From Fen-1362 sp964597035 (GTDB lineage Bacteria; Planctomycetota; Phycisphaerae; Sedimentisphaerales; Anaerobacaceae): 64,000 nt of DNA. The position numbers were made by a program, and so were the translations under genes. Below the pieces are notes generated by a model. That model was not told the origin of the DNA. It did no database searches and worked only from the letters and a program-made list of their open reading frames with translations. The stretch lies in contig CAZQWM010000009.1 of NCBI GenBank assembly GCA_964597035.1, forward strand, positions 1 through 64,000, in the 5' to 3' direction. Shown piece by piece: positions 8,226 through 17,201 of the stretch. Every line of letters starts with the position of its first letter. Positions within the stretch are counted from its first letter, which is position 1.

Positions 8226-9443
8226 GTGCAGAAAAAGAAAGACATCGAAATCGTCGCAGCAGGGCATACCTGTCTTGACCTGATACCGGCTTTCACAATC
8301 GAGGGAAAAGTTGACAAGATGACCGACGTCCTCGTGCCGGGGAAAATGATTAATATGGGCGAATGTGTCGTTGTAGGGGGCGGGCCGGTTACAAACGCCG
8401 GAGTATCAATCCGCCGCCTGGGTGTAAAGACCGAACTAATCGGCAAAATCGGAGATGACGATTTCGGCAAACAGATTCTTCAATGGTACGAAGAGCACGA
8501 AGGTCATTTCAAGGGTATTCACATGGTCAAAGGGGAATCGACTTCTTATACCATCGCGATTTGCATCCCCGGCATAGACCGTTTTTATCTGCATCACTGC
8601 GGTGCAAACGATACGTTCGGCTATGATGATATGGATTTCGACCTTGTGGCCCGCTCGAAGCTTATGCTTTTCGGCTATCCGCCGTGGATGAAAAAGATTT
8701 ATGAAAATACCGGCGATGAGTTGACAAAAATCCTCAAAAAGAGCAAGGAGTTAGGGACCACAACCGCGCTCGACCTTTCGCTGCCTGACGTGAACAGTTA
8801 CGCAGGCCAAGTTAACTGGAAGGCAATACTTACCGACTGGGTTCCGTTGTCGGATATTATGGTCCCGAGCGCCGAAGAGATATTTTACTTCCTTTATAAG
8901 GAAAAGTTCCTTGAGAAAAAGGCAAATCTTGGCCCCAAAGAGAGCGTGCTTGACCATATGACGGTCAAAGAAATTTCAACACTCGGCAGCGATTTGATAA
9001 AGATGGGGACAGCTATAGCAATGGTCAAGTGCGGCCACAGAGGGCTGTATGTCAGGACCGCAGGCAAGGACCGGCTGGCCAAATTAGGTGCGGCGGGATG
9101 CAAAGACCTCGATAACTGGGCAAACCGAGAGCTGTGGTTCCCCGTTTATCAGGAAGAAAAGTTCGTCGGAGCGCTTGGTTCCGGTGATTCGGCGATTGCG
9201 GGATTCCTCTCCGCATTCGTCTGGGGCCATACTATCGAGTCCTGCCTAAGATACGCAAACGCCGCCGGTAGTATGAATGTTACCGTTCCTGACGGGCTGA
9301 CGTGGAATAAGGGATTCGAGGATTTAACAAAACGAATCGAAGCGGGCTGGAAAACAAAAGAATTGAAAATTAACGAGGCTGGATGGAAGCTGGAACGTGC
9401 CTTCTGGATAGGGCCTGATAACCGCGGTAAGTGGGAATCATAA
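8226..9443 (+). CDS. PfkB-family carbohydrate kinase
   Basis: GTG 8226 is chosen as the start because AGGAG (8215-8219) sits 6 bases upstream; the frame itself is open further back without such a signal. The 405-residue cytoplasmic protein has both ribokinase/PfkB signatures: an N-terminal substrate-binding glycine block (GGGPVTNAGVSIRRLG, then ELIGKIGDDDFG) and the C-terminal ATP/anion-hole motif VGALGSGDSAIAGFLSAF with the catalytic Asp of GSGD. It would phosphorylate a sugar or sugar-like compound with ATP. It is longer than typical PfkB kinases (about 300-330), with extra sequence around 225-300. It is followed after 27 bp by a cytoplasmic GH3 enzyme, so it probably handles a monosaccharide released inside the cell. 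The sugar cannot be named. Confidence 0.82.
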   Translation: MQKKKDIEIVAAGHTCLDLIPAFTIEGKVDKMTDVLVPGKMINMGECVVVGGGPVTNAGVSIRRLGVKTELIGKIGDDDFGKQILQWYEEHEGHFKGIHMVKGESTSYTIAICIPGIDRFYLHHCGANDTFGYDDMDFDLVARSKLMLFGYPPWMKKIYENTGDELTKILKKSKELGTTTALDLSLPDVNSYAGQVNWKAILTDWVPLSDIMVPSAEEIFYFLYKEKFLEKKANLGPKESVLDHMTVKEISTLGSDLIKMGTAIAMVKCGHRGLYVRTAGKDRLAKLGAAGCKDLDNWANRELWFPVYQEEKFVGALGSGDSAIAGFLSAFVWGHTIESCLRYANAAGSMNVTVPDGLTWNKGFEDLTKRIEAGWKTKELKINEAGWKLERAFWIGPDNRGKWES

Positions 9444-9470
9444 AAACGAGCAAGGGCAGGAGATAAAAAA

Positions 9471-11303
9471 ATGGCAAAGAAAGGTAATGCGAAAAGAGAC
9501 GCATTTGTCAGTAAAAAACTGGCGAAGATGAGCTTGGAAGAAAAGGTCGGCCAGCTTTTGACTTTCACCCGCCGTGGCGCAATGATAACGCCCAGCGGCG
9601 TTGAGCAAATCACGAAACTGCAGTGCGGCGGCCTTTGCCTTGAGCCATACGCCGTCGAGACCTGCAAAAACCTTTACTGGGGGAATTCCCAGATTGACCA
9701 GACTTTCAAGCCACCGAAAGATTACTTCACTATAGCGAATACTTACTTTGCCGGCAAAACCTTCGGTATCAGCATAACGCCGGGCGATTACACCAGGGAC
9801 CTCAACAAGCTGCAGAAAATCGCGCTGGCCAGACGCTCCGCGATACCCCTGCATATGACTATTGATTTCGAAGGTGATTTCAAAAACGATTATATGTCCG
9901 GCGGCATAAGGCAGTTTCCCCCACCAATGGGTATGGCCGCCATCGGCGACGCAAAACTCACCTACAAAATCAATAATACCATCGCAAAGCAACTCAGCAA
10001 TATCGGCGTAACGCAGATGTATTCGCCGGTCTGCGACGTAAATATCAATCCCAAGAATCCTGAAATCGGTGTCCGCTCATTCGGCGACGACCCCGAGGTT
10101 TGCGCAAAACACGCCGTCGCCTTTATACAGGGTTTACAGGACGGCGGCATTGCTGCGACCGCAAAGCATTTCCCCGGCAGGGGCGACTCAGCCACTGATG
10201 CTCACGACGTGCTGGATGTCATCAGGGCCGACAAAAAAAGAATGCACGAAGTCGAGCTGGTTCCCTTCAAAGCGGCAATCGCAGCGGGTGTAAAGGCCAT
10301 TATGACGGGCCATTCGGTTTACCCGGCTTTCGACGACAAATACCCGACGACGTTGTCGGAAAAGATTCTGACCGGGCTGTTGAGAGAAGAGCTTGGCTTC
10401 GACGGCGTTATTGTTTCCGACGCGATTGGTATGGCGGCAATCCTGAAAAAGTGGCCACTTCCGCAGGCCTGCGCAATGGCGATTAAGGCCGGCTGCGACA
10501 CGATACTCTTAAAAGCCGACGACGAGTCAAGGTCGCAGTGCTTCTTCGGAATCAAGCAGGCTGTTCAGAAAGGCGAAATTTCAGAGCAGCGTCTTAACGA
10601 GGCCGTTACGCATCTTTTGAAAATGAAATATGACCAGGGCCTGTTCGAGACAGCCGGCAAGAAGGACCCAAAGAAGGCGCAAGATTACGCCCTGAGCAAG
10701 CCGGTCGTGGATTTCTGCTGGGACATAGCCAAAAAGGCAATGATTGTAATGCGGGACGACAAGAAAATGTTGCCTTTGAGTCCCAAGCAGAAAATGCTGG
10801 TCATCGAGCAGCGCATTCCTTATGAATTCTGCGGAAAAGACCCCTATATGCACCAGCATATGTTCTGCGAGCGAATGTCGGAATATTCGACGAATTTGAT
10901 ACTGGTCGATACCGATTTTGCCGCGACCGAAGACGAGCTTAAGGAGTGCCTGTCGCTTGCCAAACAGGCGGACATCGTTGTTATGACCAATTATTACGCC
11001 CGAATCGTCAAGACGGGCAATAACCGGCTGCTCGTCAAAAAGCTAAAACAAATGGGTAAAAAAATCGTCGTCGTTACGAACTATCCATACGTGGAAGGCA
11101 CAACCAAAGAGGCCGACGTCGTCGTCTGTAATTTCTCCGGCACGCCTGATTCCATCAGGGCCGCGGTCGATGTGCTTTTCGGCAAAGTAAAGACCTCGCC
11201 GAAGACAAAACTGCCGATAAAGCTCAGCAACCAAAAAGAAGCGCCTGTTCAGAAGCCGGCGGCACCGAAAAAGAAGCAGCCCTGGGGCCTGTCGTATTGT
11301 TAG
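9471..11303 (+). CDS. GH3 glycoside hydrolase, NagZ-like, cytoplasmic
   Basis: This 610-residue protein lacks a signal peptide (MAKKGNAKRDAF). The GH3 barrel is clear: a KMSLEEKVGQLL start, the loop KHFPGRGDSATDAH carrying the Asp243/His245 acid-base dyad known from NagZ-type GH3 enzymes, and the nucleophile Asp317 in GVIVSDAIGM. A second alpha/beta domain follows (about 400-585), and the last 25 residues are a Lys/Pro/Ala-rich tail. NagZ relatives cleave beta-N-acetylglucosaminides, but the same loop occurs in broader GH3 members, so a beta-xylosidase or glucosidase role in this xylan locus is equally possible. It is co-transcribed with the PfkB kinase: intracellular hydrolysis followed by phosphorylation. 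Confidence 0.85.
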   Translation: MAKKGNAKRDAFVSKKLAKMSLEEKVGQLLTFTRRGAMITPSGVEQITKLQCGGLCLEPYAVETCKNLYWGNSQIDQTFKPPKDYFTIANTYFAGKTFGISITPGDYTRDLNKLQKIALARRSAIPLHMTIDFEGDFKNDYMSGGIRQFPPPMGMAAIGDAKLTYKINNTIAKQLSNIGVTQMYSPVCDVNINPKNPEIGVRSFGDDPEVCAKHAVAFIQGLQDGGIAATAKHFPGRGDSATDAHDVLDVIRADKKRMHEVELVPFKAAIAAGVKAIMTGHSVYPAFDDKYPTTLSEKILTGLLREELGFDGVIVSDAIGMAAILKKWPLPQACAMAIKAGCDTILLKADDESRSQCFFGIKQAVQKGEISEQRLNEAVTHLLKMKYDQGLFETAGKKDPKKAQDYALSKPVVDFCWDIAKKAMIVMRDDKKMLPLSPKQKMLVIEQRIPYEFCGKDPYMHQHMFCERMSEYSTNLILVDTDFAATEDELKECLSLAKQADIVVMTNYYARIVKTGNNRLLVKKLKQMGKKIVVVTNYPYVEGTTKEADVVVCNFSGTPDSIRAAVDVLFGKVKTSPKTKLPIKLSNQKEAPVQKPAAPKKKQPWGLSYC

Positions 11304-11342
11304 TAATGCCTGAAGTCCGGGTTTTGAAGATTTAATTAAATC

Positions 11343-11380
11343 AGTGCCCTCGTTGCTGACAAAAAAGTAACGGGGGCACT
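11343..11380. terminator. Hairpin after the PfkB-GH3 operon
   Basis: A 12-base-pair stem (AGTGCCCTCGTT with AACGGGGGCACT, one G-T pair) encloses a 14-base loop, 40 bases after the GH3 stop codon. There is no T-run after it on either strand, so it may be a processing or stability hairpin rather than a classic intrinsic terminator. Confidence 0.4.
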
Positions 11381-11429
11381 GTTCGTATATGTTGTAAAGT
11401 GCCACATCACGCTCTTCCGAATTTAACGC

Positions 11430-11463
11430 TTGAACGGCGGGATACTATCTGGTATTATCCCGC
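11430..11463 (+). promoter_or_regulatory. GH116 promoter with overlapping inverted repeat (possible operator)
   Basis: TTGAAC (11430-11435), 17-base spacer, TATTAT (11453-11458). GCGGGATA (11437-11444) and TATCCCGC (11456-11463) form perfect 8-base arms around 11 bases, covering spacer and -10. GATACTAT (11441-11448) is at the same place relative to the -10 as in the promoter at 8090. This is consistent with a shared repressor or activator, which is an inference. Confidence 0.5.
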
Positions 11464-11519
11464 GTTTCATAAAAAGCGCAACCGTTTAACAATAGATGTT
11501 AATACAGAGGAGATGTTGA

Positions 11520-14165
11520 ATGCCTAAAGCAAGCAGCTTGAAAACCAGCGATCTTTTCACAATCTCAGGGGCACAAATTCCCGCGATTTACGTTAAGAAC
11601 AAGATGGCGGTCCATTTTCAGGGGATGTCAAAGACAATGGACTTCCCCCAGACCATTTTCCTTCAGGGTGCGCCGACCTGTTCGGTAGGCATATCGCCTG
11701 AAGGTTTATATAACCGGCTCAATGACGCAGGCCGACTGGTTTACCTGAACCAAAAGGCAATTCAACTCGCCTCGGCACCCTTTGTCCGTATTTCCGCCTT
11801 TGGCGAGACCTCGCCCGCCCCTAAGGGGCGAGGCGGGGACGACGACAGGCCCGTTATGCTCACTACCAGAAAACCCCAGACAATGGAAAGCCACGATGAT
11901 ATACCCGTATCGCAGCGCTATTATCACCAGCCGGCAGATTTAAGGCAGGTTACAATTTCCTTAGCCACGCCTATGGCTGAAATGTCTTTCAACCTGGGCA
12001 AGGCCAAAGTAACAAGAAGGATGATTTCCCCGTTTTTGTCCGGCAATGTTCAGGCCCTTATGCCGATTGGCGTAGAGGAATATGAGGTCGAGAACACCTC
12101 AAAACAATCGCAGCAGGTAACTTTAGTGATACCGAGGCCGACCTTAGCGAATCTTCAGGAGAAGAAATATCGGCCGATTGACCAGGACACTGCCTTTATA
12201 TGCTCGGCACCGATAAAAGGCCACGTCCACAAAGAATTTAAGTCCGCCGGCATAACGGGCGTGATTATGGGCAGTTCCGAAAGCCCGTGCTTCGCTGTCG
12301 GCTCCGCCGGGCCAAGCCCGGAAAGAATGGTCATCGCCGTGCCGCAGCTCAAAGGAGTAACGATAGATACTCAGCCCTATTTCCGGCTGAACAGCTTAAA
12401 GCAGGATTTGCTATTGAAGCCGGACGGCAGCTTTTACGAAAAGTCCGGACCCAAAGTCAATAACGACTATGGCTCAGCCATCAGCATTACCTTCACGTTA
12501 AAGCCGAACGCAACAATCAAAGTTCCGGTTGCCATAGTCTTCGATTTCCCACAGCAGTGGTACGCCGACGGGACGGTTTTCGAACGTAAATATACCAAAA
12601 GCTTTAAGAATAAAGAAACGCGGGCTGTGGATATGGCCAAAATCGCCCTTGATAATTACTCCGACTGGCAAAGCCGCACAACTGCGATCCAGAACAAGAT
12701 ATTCGAACACATTCAGCAAAATCCCTCTTATAAAAACGACAAGGCCGGCGCATTGCTGCTGACAAGACTGACGATTAACGAATTTCATTTTCCATTGTCA
12801 AATGCCGCAGCGTGGATTGAAACCAAGACCGGAGATGTGGCCAGGTTTTTGGAGTGCTTTGATTATCCCTATGTCAACTCTCAGGATGTTGACTGGTTCT
12901 CCCCAATATTGCTTATGCTCTTTCCCGAAGTTGAGAGAGAAATCTGCCAGCGGTTCATTGACTCGATATTGGAAGAAAATCTCCAACAGCGGTATTATCA
13001 TACCCACGCGTCCTTTACCGAAGCCAGGCAGCATTTCGAGGAGCACCGGGAAGAATACGAAGGCGTGTCACTGACCCACATAAAAGCCCCGACCAAAATC
13101 AAGGGCAGCGTCTCGCACGATTTAACCGCTTTGACTTTCGGCAATCCGATGCGCAATAAAAGCGAATACGCCTGGTATAATACCAATTACTGGATTGACC
13201 TGTTCCCCAAGATTGCCTTAAGGGTGCTGCGCAACGTTAAATACACAGGCGATACTGATTTCCTGAAGAAAAACTGGAAGACGCTCAAATTCGGATTCGA
13301 ATATCTGGAAAAACTCGATTTGGACAAAGACGGAATACCTGAGGGCAATCCCGACGAGGTCAAGAACACCTTTGATAATATAACCCTGTTCGGCATTGAC
13401 TCTTACAGCACCAACGGTTTCTTAGCCGCCTGCAAGGCAATGAGTAAAATGGCGGATATGATGAAAGACACCGCCGCCAAAAAAGAATACGAAGAGATTT
13501 TCAAAAAAGGCCTTGAGGTTTACGAAAAACTCTGGATAGACCTGCCTCGACGAAGCGTCTTCGGCAAGGCGGGCAAAAAGACAAGCCGGGGCAGAATGCA
13601 GTATTACGCCACCTGTCGTGACCTCGAGACAGGAAAGACAAACACCGACGTCTGGACCAATCAACTGGATGGCTTGTGGTATTTGATAGCCATGGGAGAA
13701 GAGCCGTTTATTCCTGCTGAGAGGGCAAAACAAGTCCTAAAGACAATTTATTGGAACAACCGGACCCCGATGGGCTGGGCTACAGCCAGGACACAAACTG
13801 GTAAACAGGTGGAATCGGACCAGGGGAAAGATATATGGATAGCGTCGAATTACGTCCTCGCCCAGCTTCTCGATTATTACGGCCTGGCCAAGGAAAGCAA
13901 AGACGTATATAAAGTGATGGATGAGGTCGTATTCCAGCACGCCAATTCCCTGATAACGCCGGAAAGCGTCAGGCCGACGTTTGAAAAGGAAGCGGGCGAA
14001 TCAAAGCCAGGACCGCATTACATCGTATGCGGTTATACCAGGCCGGGCGCAATCTTGAACCAATTGTTAATTCAAAACGTTAAAGAAATTCAAAAGCAAA
14101 TGAAAACCACGATGATAGACTCTAAGCTGTTGAATTCCTTTATAACTTCTGTTTTTCAAAGCTGA
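11520..14165 (+). CDS. GH116 family beta-glycosidase (GBA2-like)
   Basis: ATG 11520 has GAGGAG 7 bases upstream. The 881-residue protein has no signal peptide, so it is predicted cytoplasmic. The N-terminal half is the beta-rich GBA2 N-terminal type domain. The C-terminal half is the (alpha/alpha)6 catalytic domain, with FLECFDYPYVNSQDVDW (Glu445 aligned with the nucleophile), GSVSHDLTAL, YNTNYWIDLFPKIALRV, DKDGIPEGNPD and NTFDNITLFGIDSYS (Asp619 aligned with the acid/base). GH116 members cleave beta-glucosides, beta-xylosides and N-acetylglucosaminides; beta-xylosidase or beta-glucosidase activity would fit this locus. Residues about 97-105 are encoded by a GC-rich palindrome that looks inserted in frame. 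Catalytic assignments rest on remembered family alignments. Confidence 0.8.
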   Translation: MPKASSLKTSDLFTISGAQIPAIYVKNKMAVHFQGMSKTMDFPQTIFLQGAPTCSVGISPEGLYNRLNDAGRLVYLNQKAIQLASAPFVRISAFGETSPAPKGRGGDDDRPVMLTTRKPQTMESHDDIPVSQRYYHQPADLRQVTISLATPMAEMSFNLGKAKVTRRMISPFLSGNVQALMPIGVEEYEVENTSKQSQQVTLVIPRPTLANLQEKKYRPIDQDTAFICSAPIKGHVHKEFKSAGITGVIMGSSESPCFAVGSAGPSPERMVIAVPQLKGVTIDTQPYFRLNSLKQDLLLKPDGSFYEKSGPKVNNDYGSAISITFTLKPNATIKVPVAIVFDFPQQWYADGTVFERKYTKSFKNKETRAVDMAKIALDNYSDWQSRTTAIQNKIFEHIQQNPSYKNDKAGALLLTRLTINEFHFPLSNAAAWIETKTGDVARFLECFDYPYVNSQDVDWFSPILLMLFPEVEREICQRFIDSILEENLQQRYYHTHASFTEARQHFEEHREEYEGVSLTHIKAPTKIKGSVSHDLTALTFGNPMRNKSEYAWYNTNYWIDLFPKIALRVLRNVKYTGDTDFLKKNWKTLKFGFEYLEKLDLDKDGIPEGNPDEVKNTFDNITLFGIDSYSTNGFLAACKAMSKMADMMKDTAAKKEYEEIFKKGLEVYEKLWIDLPRRSVFGKAGKKTSRGRMQYYATCRDLETGKTNTDVWTNQLDGLWYLIAMGEEPFIPAERAKQVLKTIYWNNRTPMGWATARTQTGKQVESDQGKDIWIASNYVLAQLLDYYGLAKESKDVYKVMDEVVFQHANSLITPESVRPTFEKEAGESKPGPHYIVCGYTRPGAILNQLLIQNVKEIQKQMKTTMIDSKLLNSFITSVFQS
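11809..11833. repeat. In-frame GC-rich palindrome inside the GH116 gene
   Basis: CCTCGCCC (11809-11816) and GGGCGAGG (11826-11833) are perfect inverted arms around GCCCCTAAG. It encodes part of a Pro/Gly/Asp-rich loop, unlike the surrounding protein. A similar core (GCCCCCATTAGGGGC) occurs at 25162-25176. Confidence 0.5.
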
Positions 14166-14267
14166 AGCAAGCAGCACAAAAACCCGGTTTTGACGTATAT
14201 TTTTTGAGATGAATCTGCTTTTCGCTACCCATAGCGCCTGTTTCACGGGCAGGGACGGAGGTTTGTT

Positions 14268-17192
14268 ATGAGAACAACCGCATTGGCTGCGATTATCATC
14301 CTGTGTCTGTTTTCTTTTCATAGCGATGTTCTGGCCATTGGTCAGCAGCAGTATGTGGAGACCGCTTATAGCGAGGGTGATTTCCGGCTCGCACAGAAAG
14401 ACTCTCTCGCCGTCCTCTATGTCGATTCGGCAGACTGGCCCGGCGTTGTCCGTGCCGCAAATGATTTACAGGCGGACATTGCCCGTGTAACGAATCGCAC
14501 TCCCGAAATCACCAATGACCAGAACTGTCTCGGTAAAAGTGTGGTAATCATTGGCACTCTTGGAAAAAGCCGAATCATCGACCAATTGATTAAAAATGGC
14601 AAACTGGATGCAAAGCAGATTACCGGCAAGTGGGAATCGTTTATCATCGAAGTTGTTCCTCAGCCGATGCCCGGCGTCGACAATGCACTGATTATAGCGG
14701 GCAGCGATAAACGAGGGACGATTTACGGGATATATGACCTGTCGGAGCAGATTGGAGTCTCGCCGTGGTATTGGTGGGCGGATGTGCCGGTCGAGAAAAA
14801 GGATTCTCTTTTCATCAAGGCCGGGGTTTATGTGCAGGGACCGCCTGCTGTCAAGTATCGGGGAATCTTTCTCAACGACGAAGCGCCGTGTCTTACCGGC
14901 TGGGTAAAGGAAAAATTCGGCGACTACAACAGTAAATTCTACACGAAGGTCTTTGAGCTTTTACTCCGGCTGAAAGCCAACTACCTCTGGCCGGCAATGT
15001 GGAACAACGCCTTCAATGAAGACGACCCCAATAATCCCCGCTTGGCCGATGAATACGGTATCGTGATGGGGACCTCTCATCAGGAGCCGATGCTGAGGGC
15101 ACAGAAGGAATGGGACAGGCGGCACAAAGAGCACTGGAACTATTATACGGATGCCAACGCTCTCCGGGAATTCTGGCGTGAAGGCATCAGACGTAACAAA
15201 AATCACGAAAGCATTATCACTATCGGCCTGCGGGGCGCAAATGATACACCGTTGGTTCCAAATGGAACCGTGGCCCAGTGTATGGGCTTTCTCGAAGAAA
15301 TTGTAAACGTTCAGCGAAAAATTATAGCCGAGGAAATCAATCCCGACGTAACCAAAGTGCCCCAGCTCTGGTGCCTCTACAAGGAAGTCCAGGAGTATTA
15401 CGAAAAGGGCCTGCGCGTTCCCGACGATGTGACGTTACTCTGGGCCGATGACAACTGGGGCAACGTGCGCCGGCTGCCGACCGAGGAAGAACGCAAAAGA
15501 ACCGGCGGGGTGGGCATCTATTATCATTTCGATTACCACGGCGGGCCTCGCTCATATGAATGGCTCGATTCCATTCAAATCACCAAAATCTGGGAGCAGA
15601 TGAATCTCGCTCACGAATACGGCGCCAACAGAATCTGGATTGTCAACGTCGGCGACCTCAAGCCGCTGGAGTTCCCAATCGAATTTTTTATGACCTTCGC
15701 CCGGGACCCACAAAGATGGCCTAAAGAGAAAATATCGGAATATACCCGGCTCTGGGCCAAGCGCGAATTCGGGCCCAAGTATGCCGAAGACATCGCTGAT
15801 ATAATGTCCAGGTACACCAAATATCACGCAAGACGAAAGGCCGAGCTTCTTGAGCCAACCACATACAGCATTACCAATTATCGAGAGGCGGATACCGTAT
15901 CAGCCGACTTTAATGCAATCACGACCAAAGCCGAGCAAATCTCTAAAAACCTCCCTGAAAATGCCAGGGACGCCTTCTTCCAGCTTGTCCTCTACCCGAC
16001 AAAAGCCCTCGCACAGGTTATCGACCTTTATATCGTTGCGGGCAAAAATAAATTGTATGCCGGGCAAAAACGCGCAGGTACCAATGACCTTGCGGCAAAA
16101 GCCCGCGAGCTGTTCAAAGCCGACGCGAAGCTCTCACTGTATTACAACCGTCAAATGGCGAATGGCAAATGGAACCATATGATGGACGCGGTGCATATCG
16201 GTTTCACTTCCTGGAATCCGCCAAGAAAAAATAATATGCCCGATGTCAGGGAAATCGACCTTGCCGCTGAGGCGGATATGGGTGTCACGGTTGAGGGTTC
16301 CGACAAGTCCTGGCCCGGCGCTTCGGGCGAGCCGGCGCTTCCGCAATTTGATGTGTTCAATCAGCAAAAGCGATACATCGATATATTCAATAAGGGGCAG
16401 ACACCTTTTGAATTCTCAGCAACTGCAAGCGAACCTTGGATTATTCTTAGCAAAGCGGGAGGACCAATCGGCAAGGAAATACGCCTCTGGGTCGATGTTG
16501 ACTGGAGCAGGGTTCCCCCGGGCGTATCGAATGGCTCCGTGAAGATTACCGGCCCGGGCGAAAAAGCAGTAACCGTTAAAGCAAGCTCGTTCAATCCCAA
16601 GGAAATCAGCAGGTCTTCTTTAGAGGGATTCGTGGAAGCAAACGGTTATGTCTCAATTGAGGCCGAGCATTACACGAATAAAATCGACGCCGGCGATGTT
16701 CGCTGGGAGAAAATCGACGACTACGGGCGAACGTTGTCCTCGATGACTGTCTTTCCCGTAACCGCGAAAAGTGTAACACCGCCCGAAAACTCGCCGTGTC
16801 TCGAGTATAAAATGTACCTGTTCAATCCCGGAAATATCGAAGTAGAAGCGATTTTCGCTCCGACCCTGAATTTCGTTCCCGGCAGGGGCCTGCGTTACGC
16901 AATATCATTTGACGACCAGCCGCCCCAGATTGTTAATATCCTGACTGCCAACTTTAATGCCGAAAACGGTAACAGGAAATGGGAAAAATCCGTCCGTGAC
17001 GCCGTGCACGAAGTAAAATCAACTCATACGCTCTCGGAACCGGGCTATCACACTCTGAAAATATGGATGGTTGACCCTGCCGTCGTCCTGCAAAAGCTCA
17101 TCGTCGATACAGGCGGCGTGAAACCAAGCTATCTCGGCCCGCCTGAAAGCTATCGAGCAGACGGCCCAGGATTATCCTGCAAAACAGATTAG
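14268..17192 (+). CDS. GH115 xylan alpha-1,2-glucuronidase, secreted
   Basis: ATG 14268 follows a GGAGG about 8 bases upstream and begins a signal peptide (residues 1-23). The 974-residue length and the block order match GH115: an N-terminal alpha/beta domain (VVIIGTLGKSRIIDQL, AGSDKRGTIYGIYDLS), then the barrel with KYRGIFLNDEAPCLTGW, LKANYLWPAMWNNAFNEDDP, GTSHQEPMLRAQKEW, GLRGANDTPL and WADDNWGNVRRLPT, followed by a helical region and a C-terminal beta domain beginning near 790 (EANGYVSIEAEHY). GH115 enzymes remove 4-O-methyl-glucuronic acid from both internal and terminal xylose units. It heads a tightly packed GH115-GH95-GH8 unit with gaps of 9 and 5 bases. Confidence 0.92.
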   Translation: MRTTALAAIIILCLFSFHSDVLAIGQQQYVETAYSEGDFRLAQKDSLAVLYVDSADWPGVVRAANDLQADIARVTNRTPEITNDQNCLGKSVVIIGTLGKSRIIDQLIKNGKLDAKQITGKWESFIIEVVPQPMPGVDNALIIAGSDKRGTIYGIYDLSEQIGVSPWYWWADVPVEKKDSLFIKAGVYVQGPPAVKYRGIFLNDEAPCLTGWVKEKFGDYNSKFYTKVFELLLRLKANYLWPAMWNNAFNEDDPNNPRLADEYGIVMGTSHQEPMLRAQKEWDRRHKEHWNYYTDANALREFWREGIRRNKNHESIITIGLRGANDTPLVPNGTVAQCMGFLEEIVNVQRKIIAEEINPDVTKVPQLWCLYKEVQEYYEKGLRVPDDVTLLWADDNWGNVRRLPTEEERKRTGGVGIYYHFDYHGGPRSYEWLDSIQITKIWEQMNLAHEYGANRIWIVNVGDLKPLEFPIEFFMTFARDPQRWPKEKISEYTRLWAKREFGPKYAEDIADIMSRYTKYHARRKAELLEPTTYSITNYREADTVSADFNAITTKAEQISKNLPENARDAFFQLVLYPTKALAQVIDLYIVAGKNKLYAGQKRAGTNDLAAKARELFKADAKLSLYYNRQMANGKWNHMMDAVHIGFTSWNPPRKNNMPDVREIDLAAEADMGVTVEGSDKSWPGASGEPALPQFDVFNQQKRYIDIFNKGQTPFEFSATASEPWIILSKAGGPIGKEIRLWVDVDWSRVPPGVSNGSVKITGPGEKAVTVKASSFNPKEISRSSLEGFVEANGYVSIEAEHYTNKIDAGDVRWEKIDDYGRTLSSMTVFPVTAKSVTPPENSPCLEYKMYLFNPGNIEVEAIFAPTLNFVPGRGLRYAISFDDQPPQIVNILTANFNAENGNRKWEKSVRDAVHEVKSTHTLSEPGYHTLKIWMVDPAVVLQKLIVDTGGVKPSYLGPPESYRADGPGLSCKTD

Positions 17193-17201
17193 ATAGAGAA
17201 A

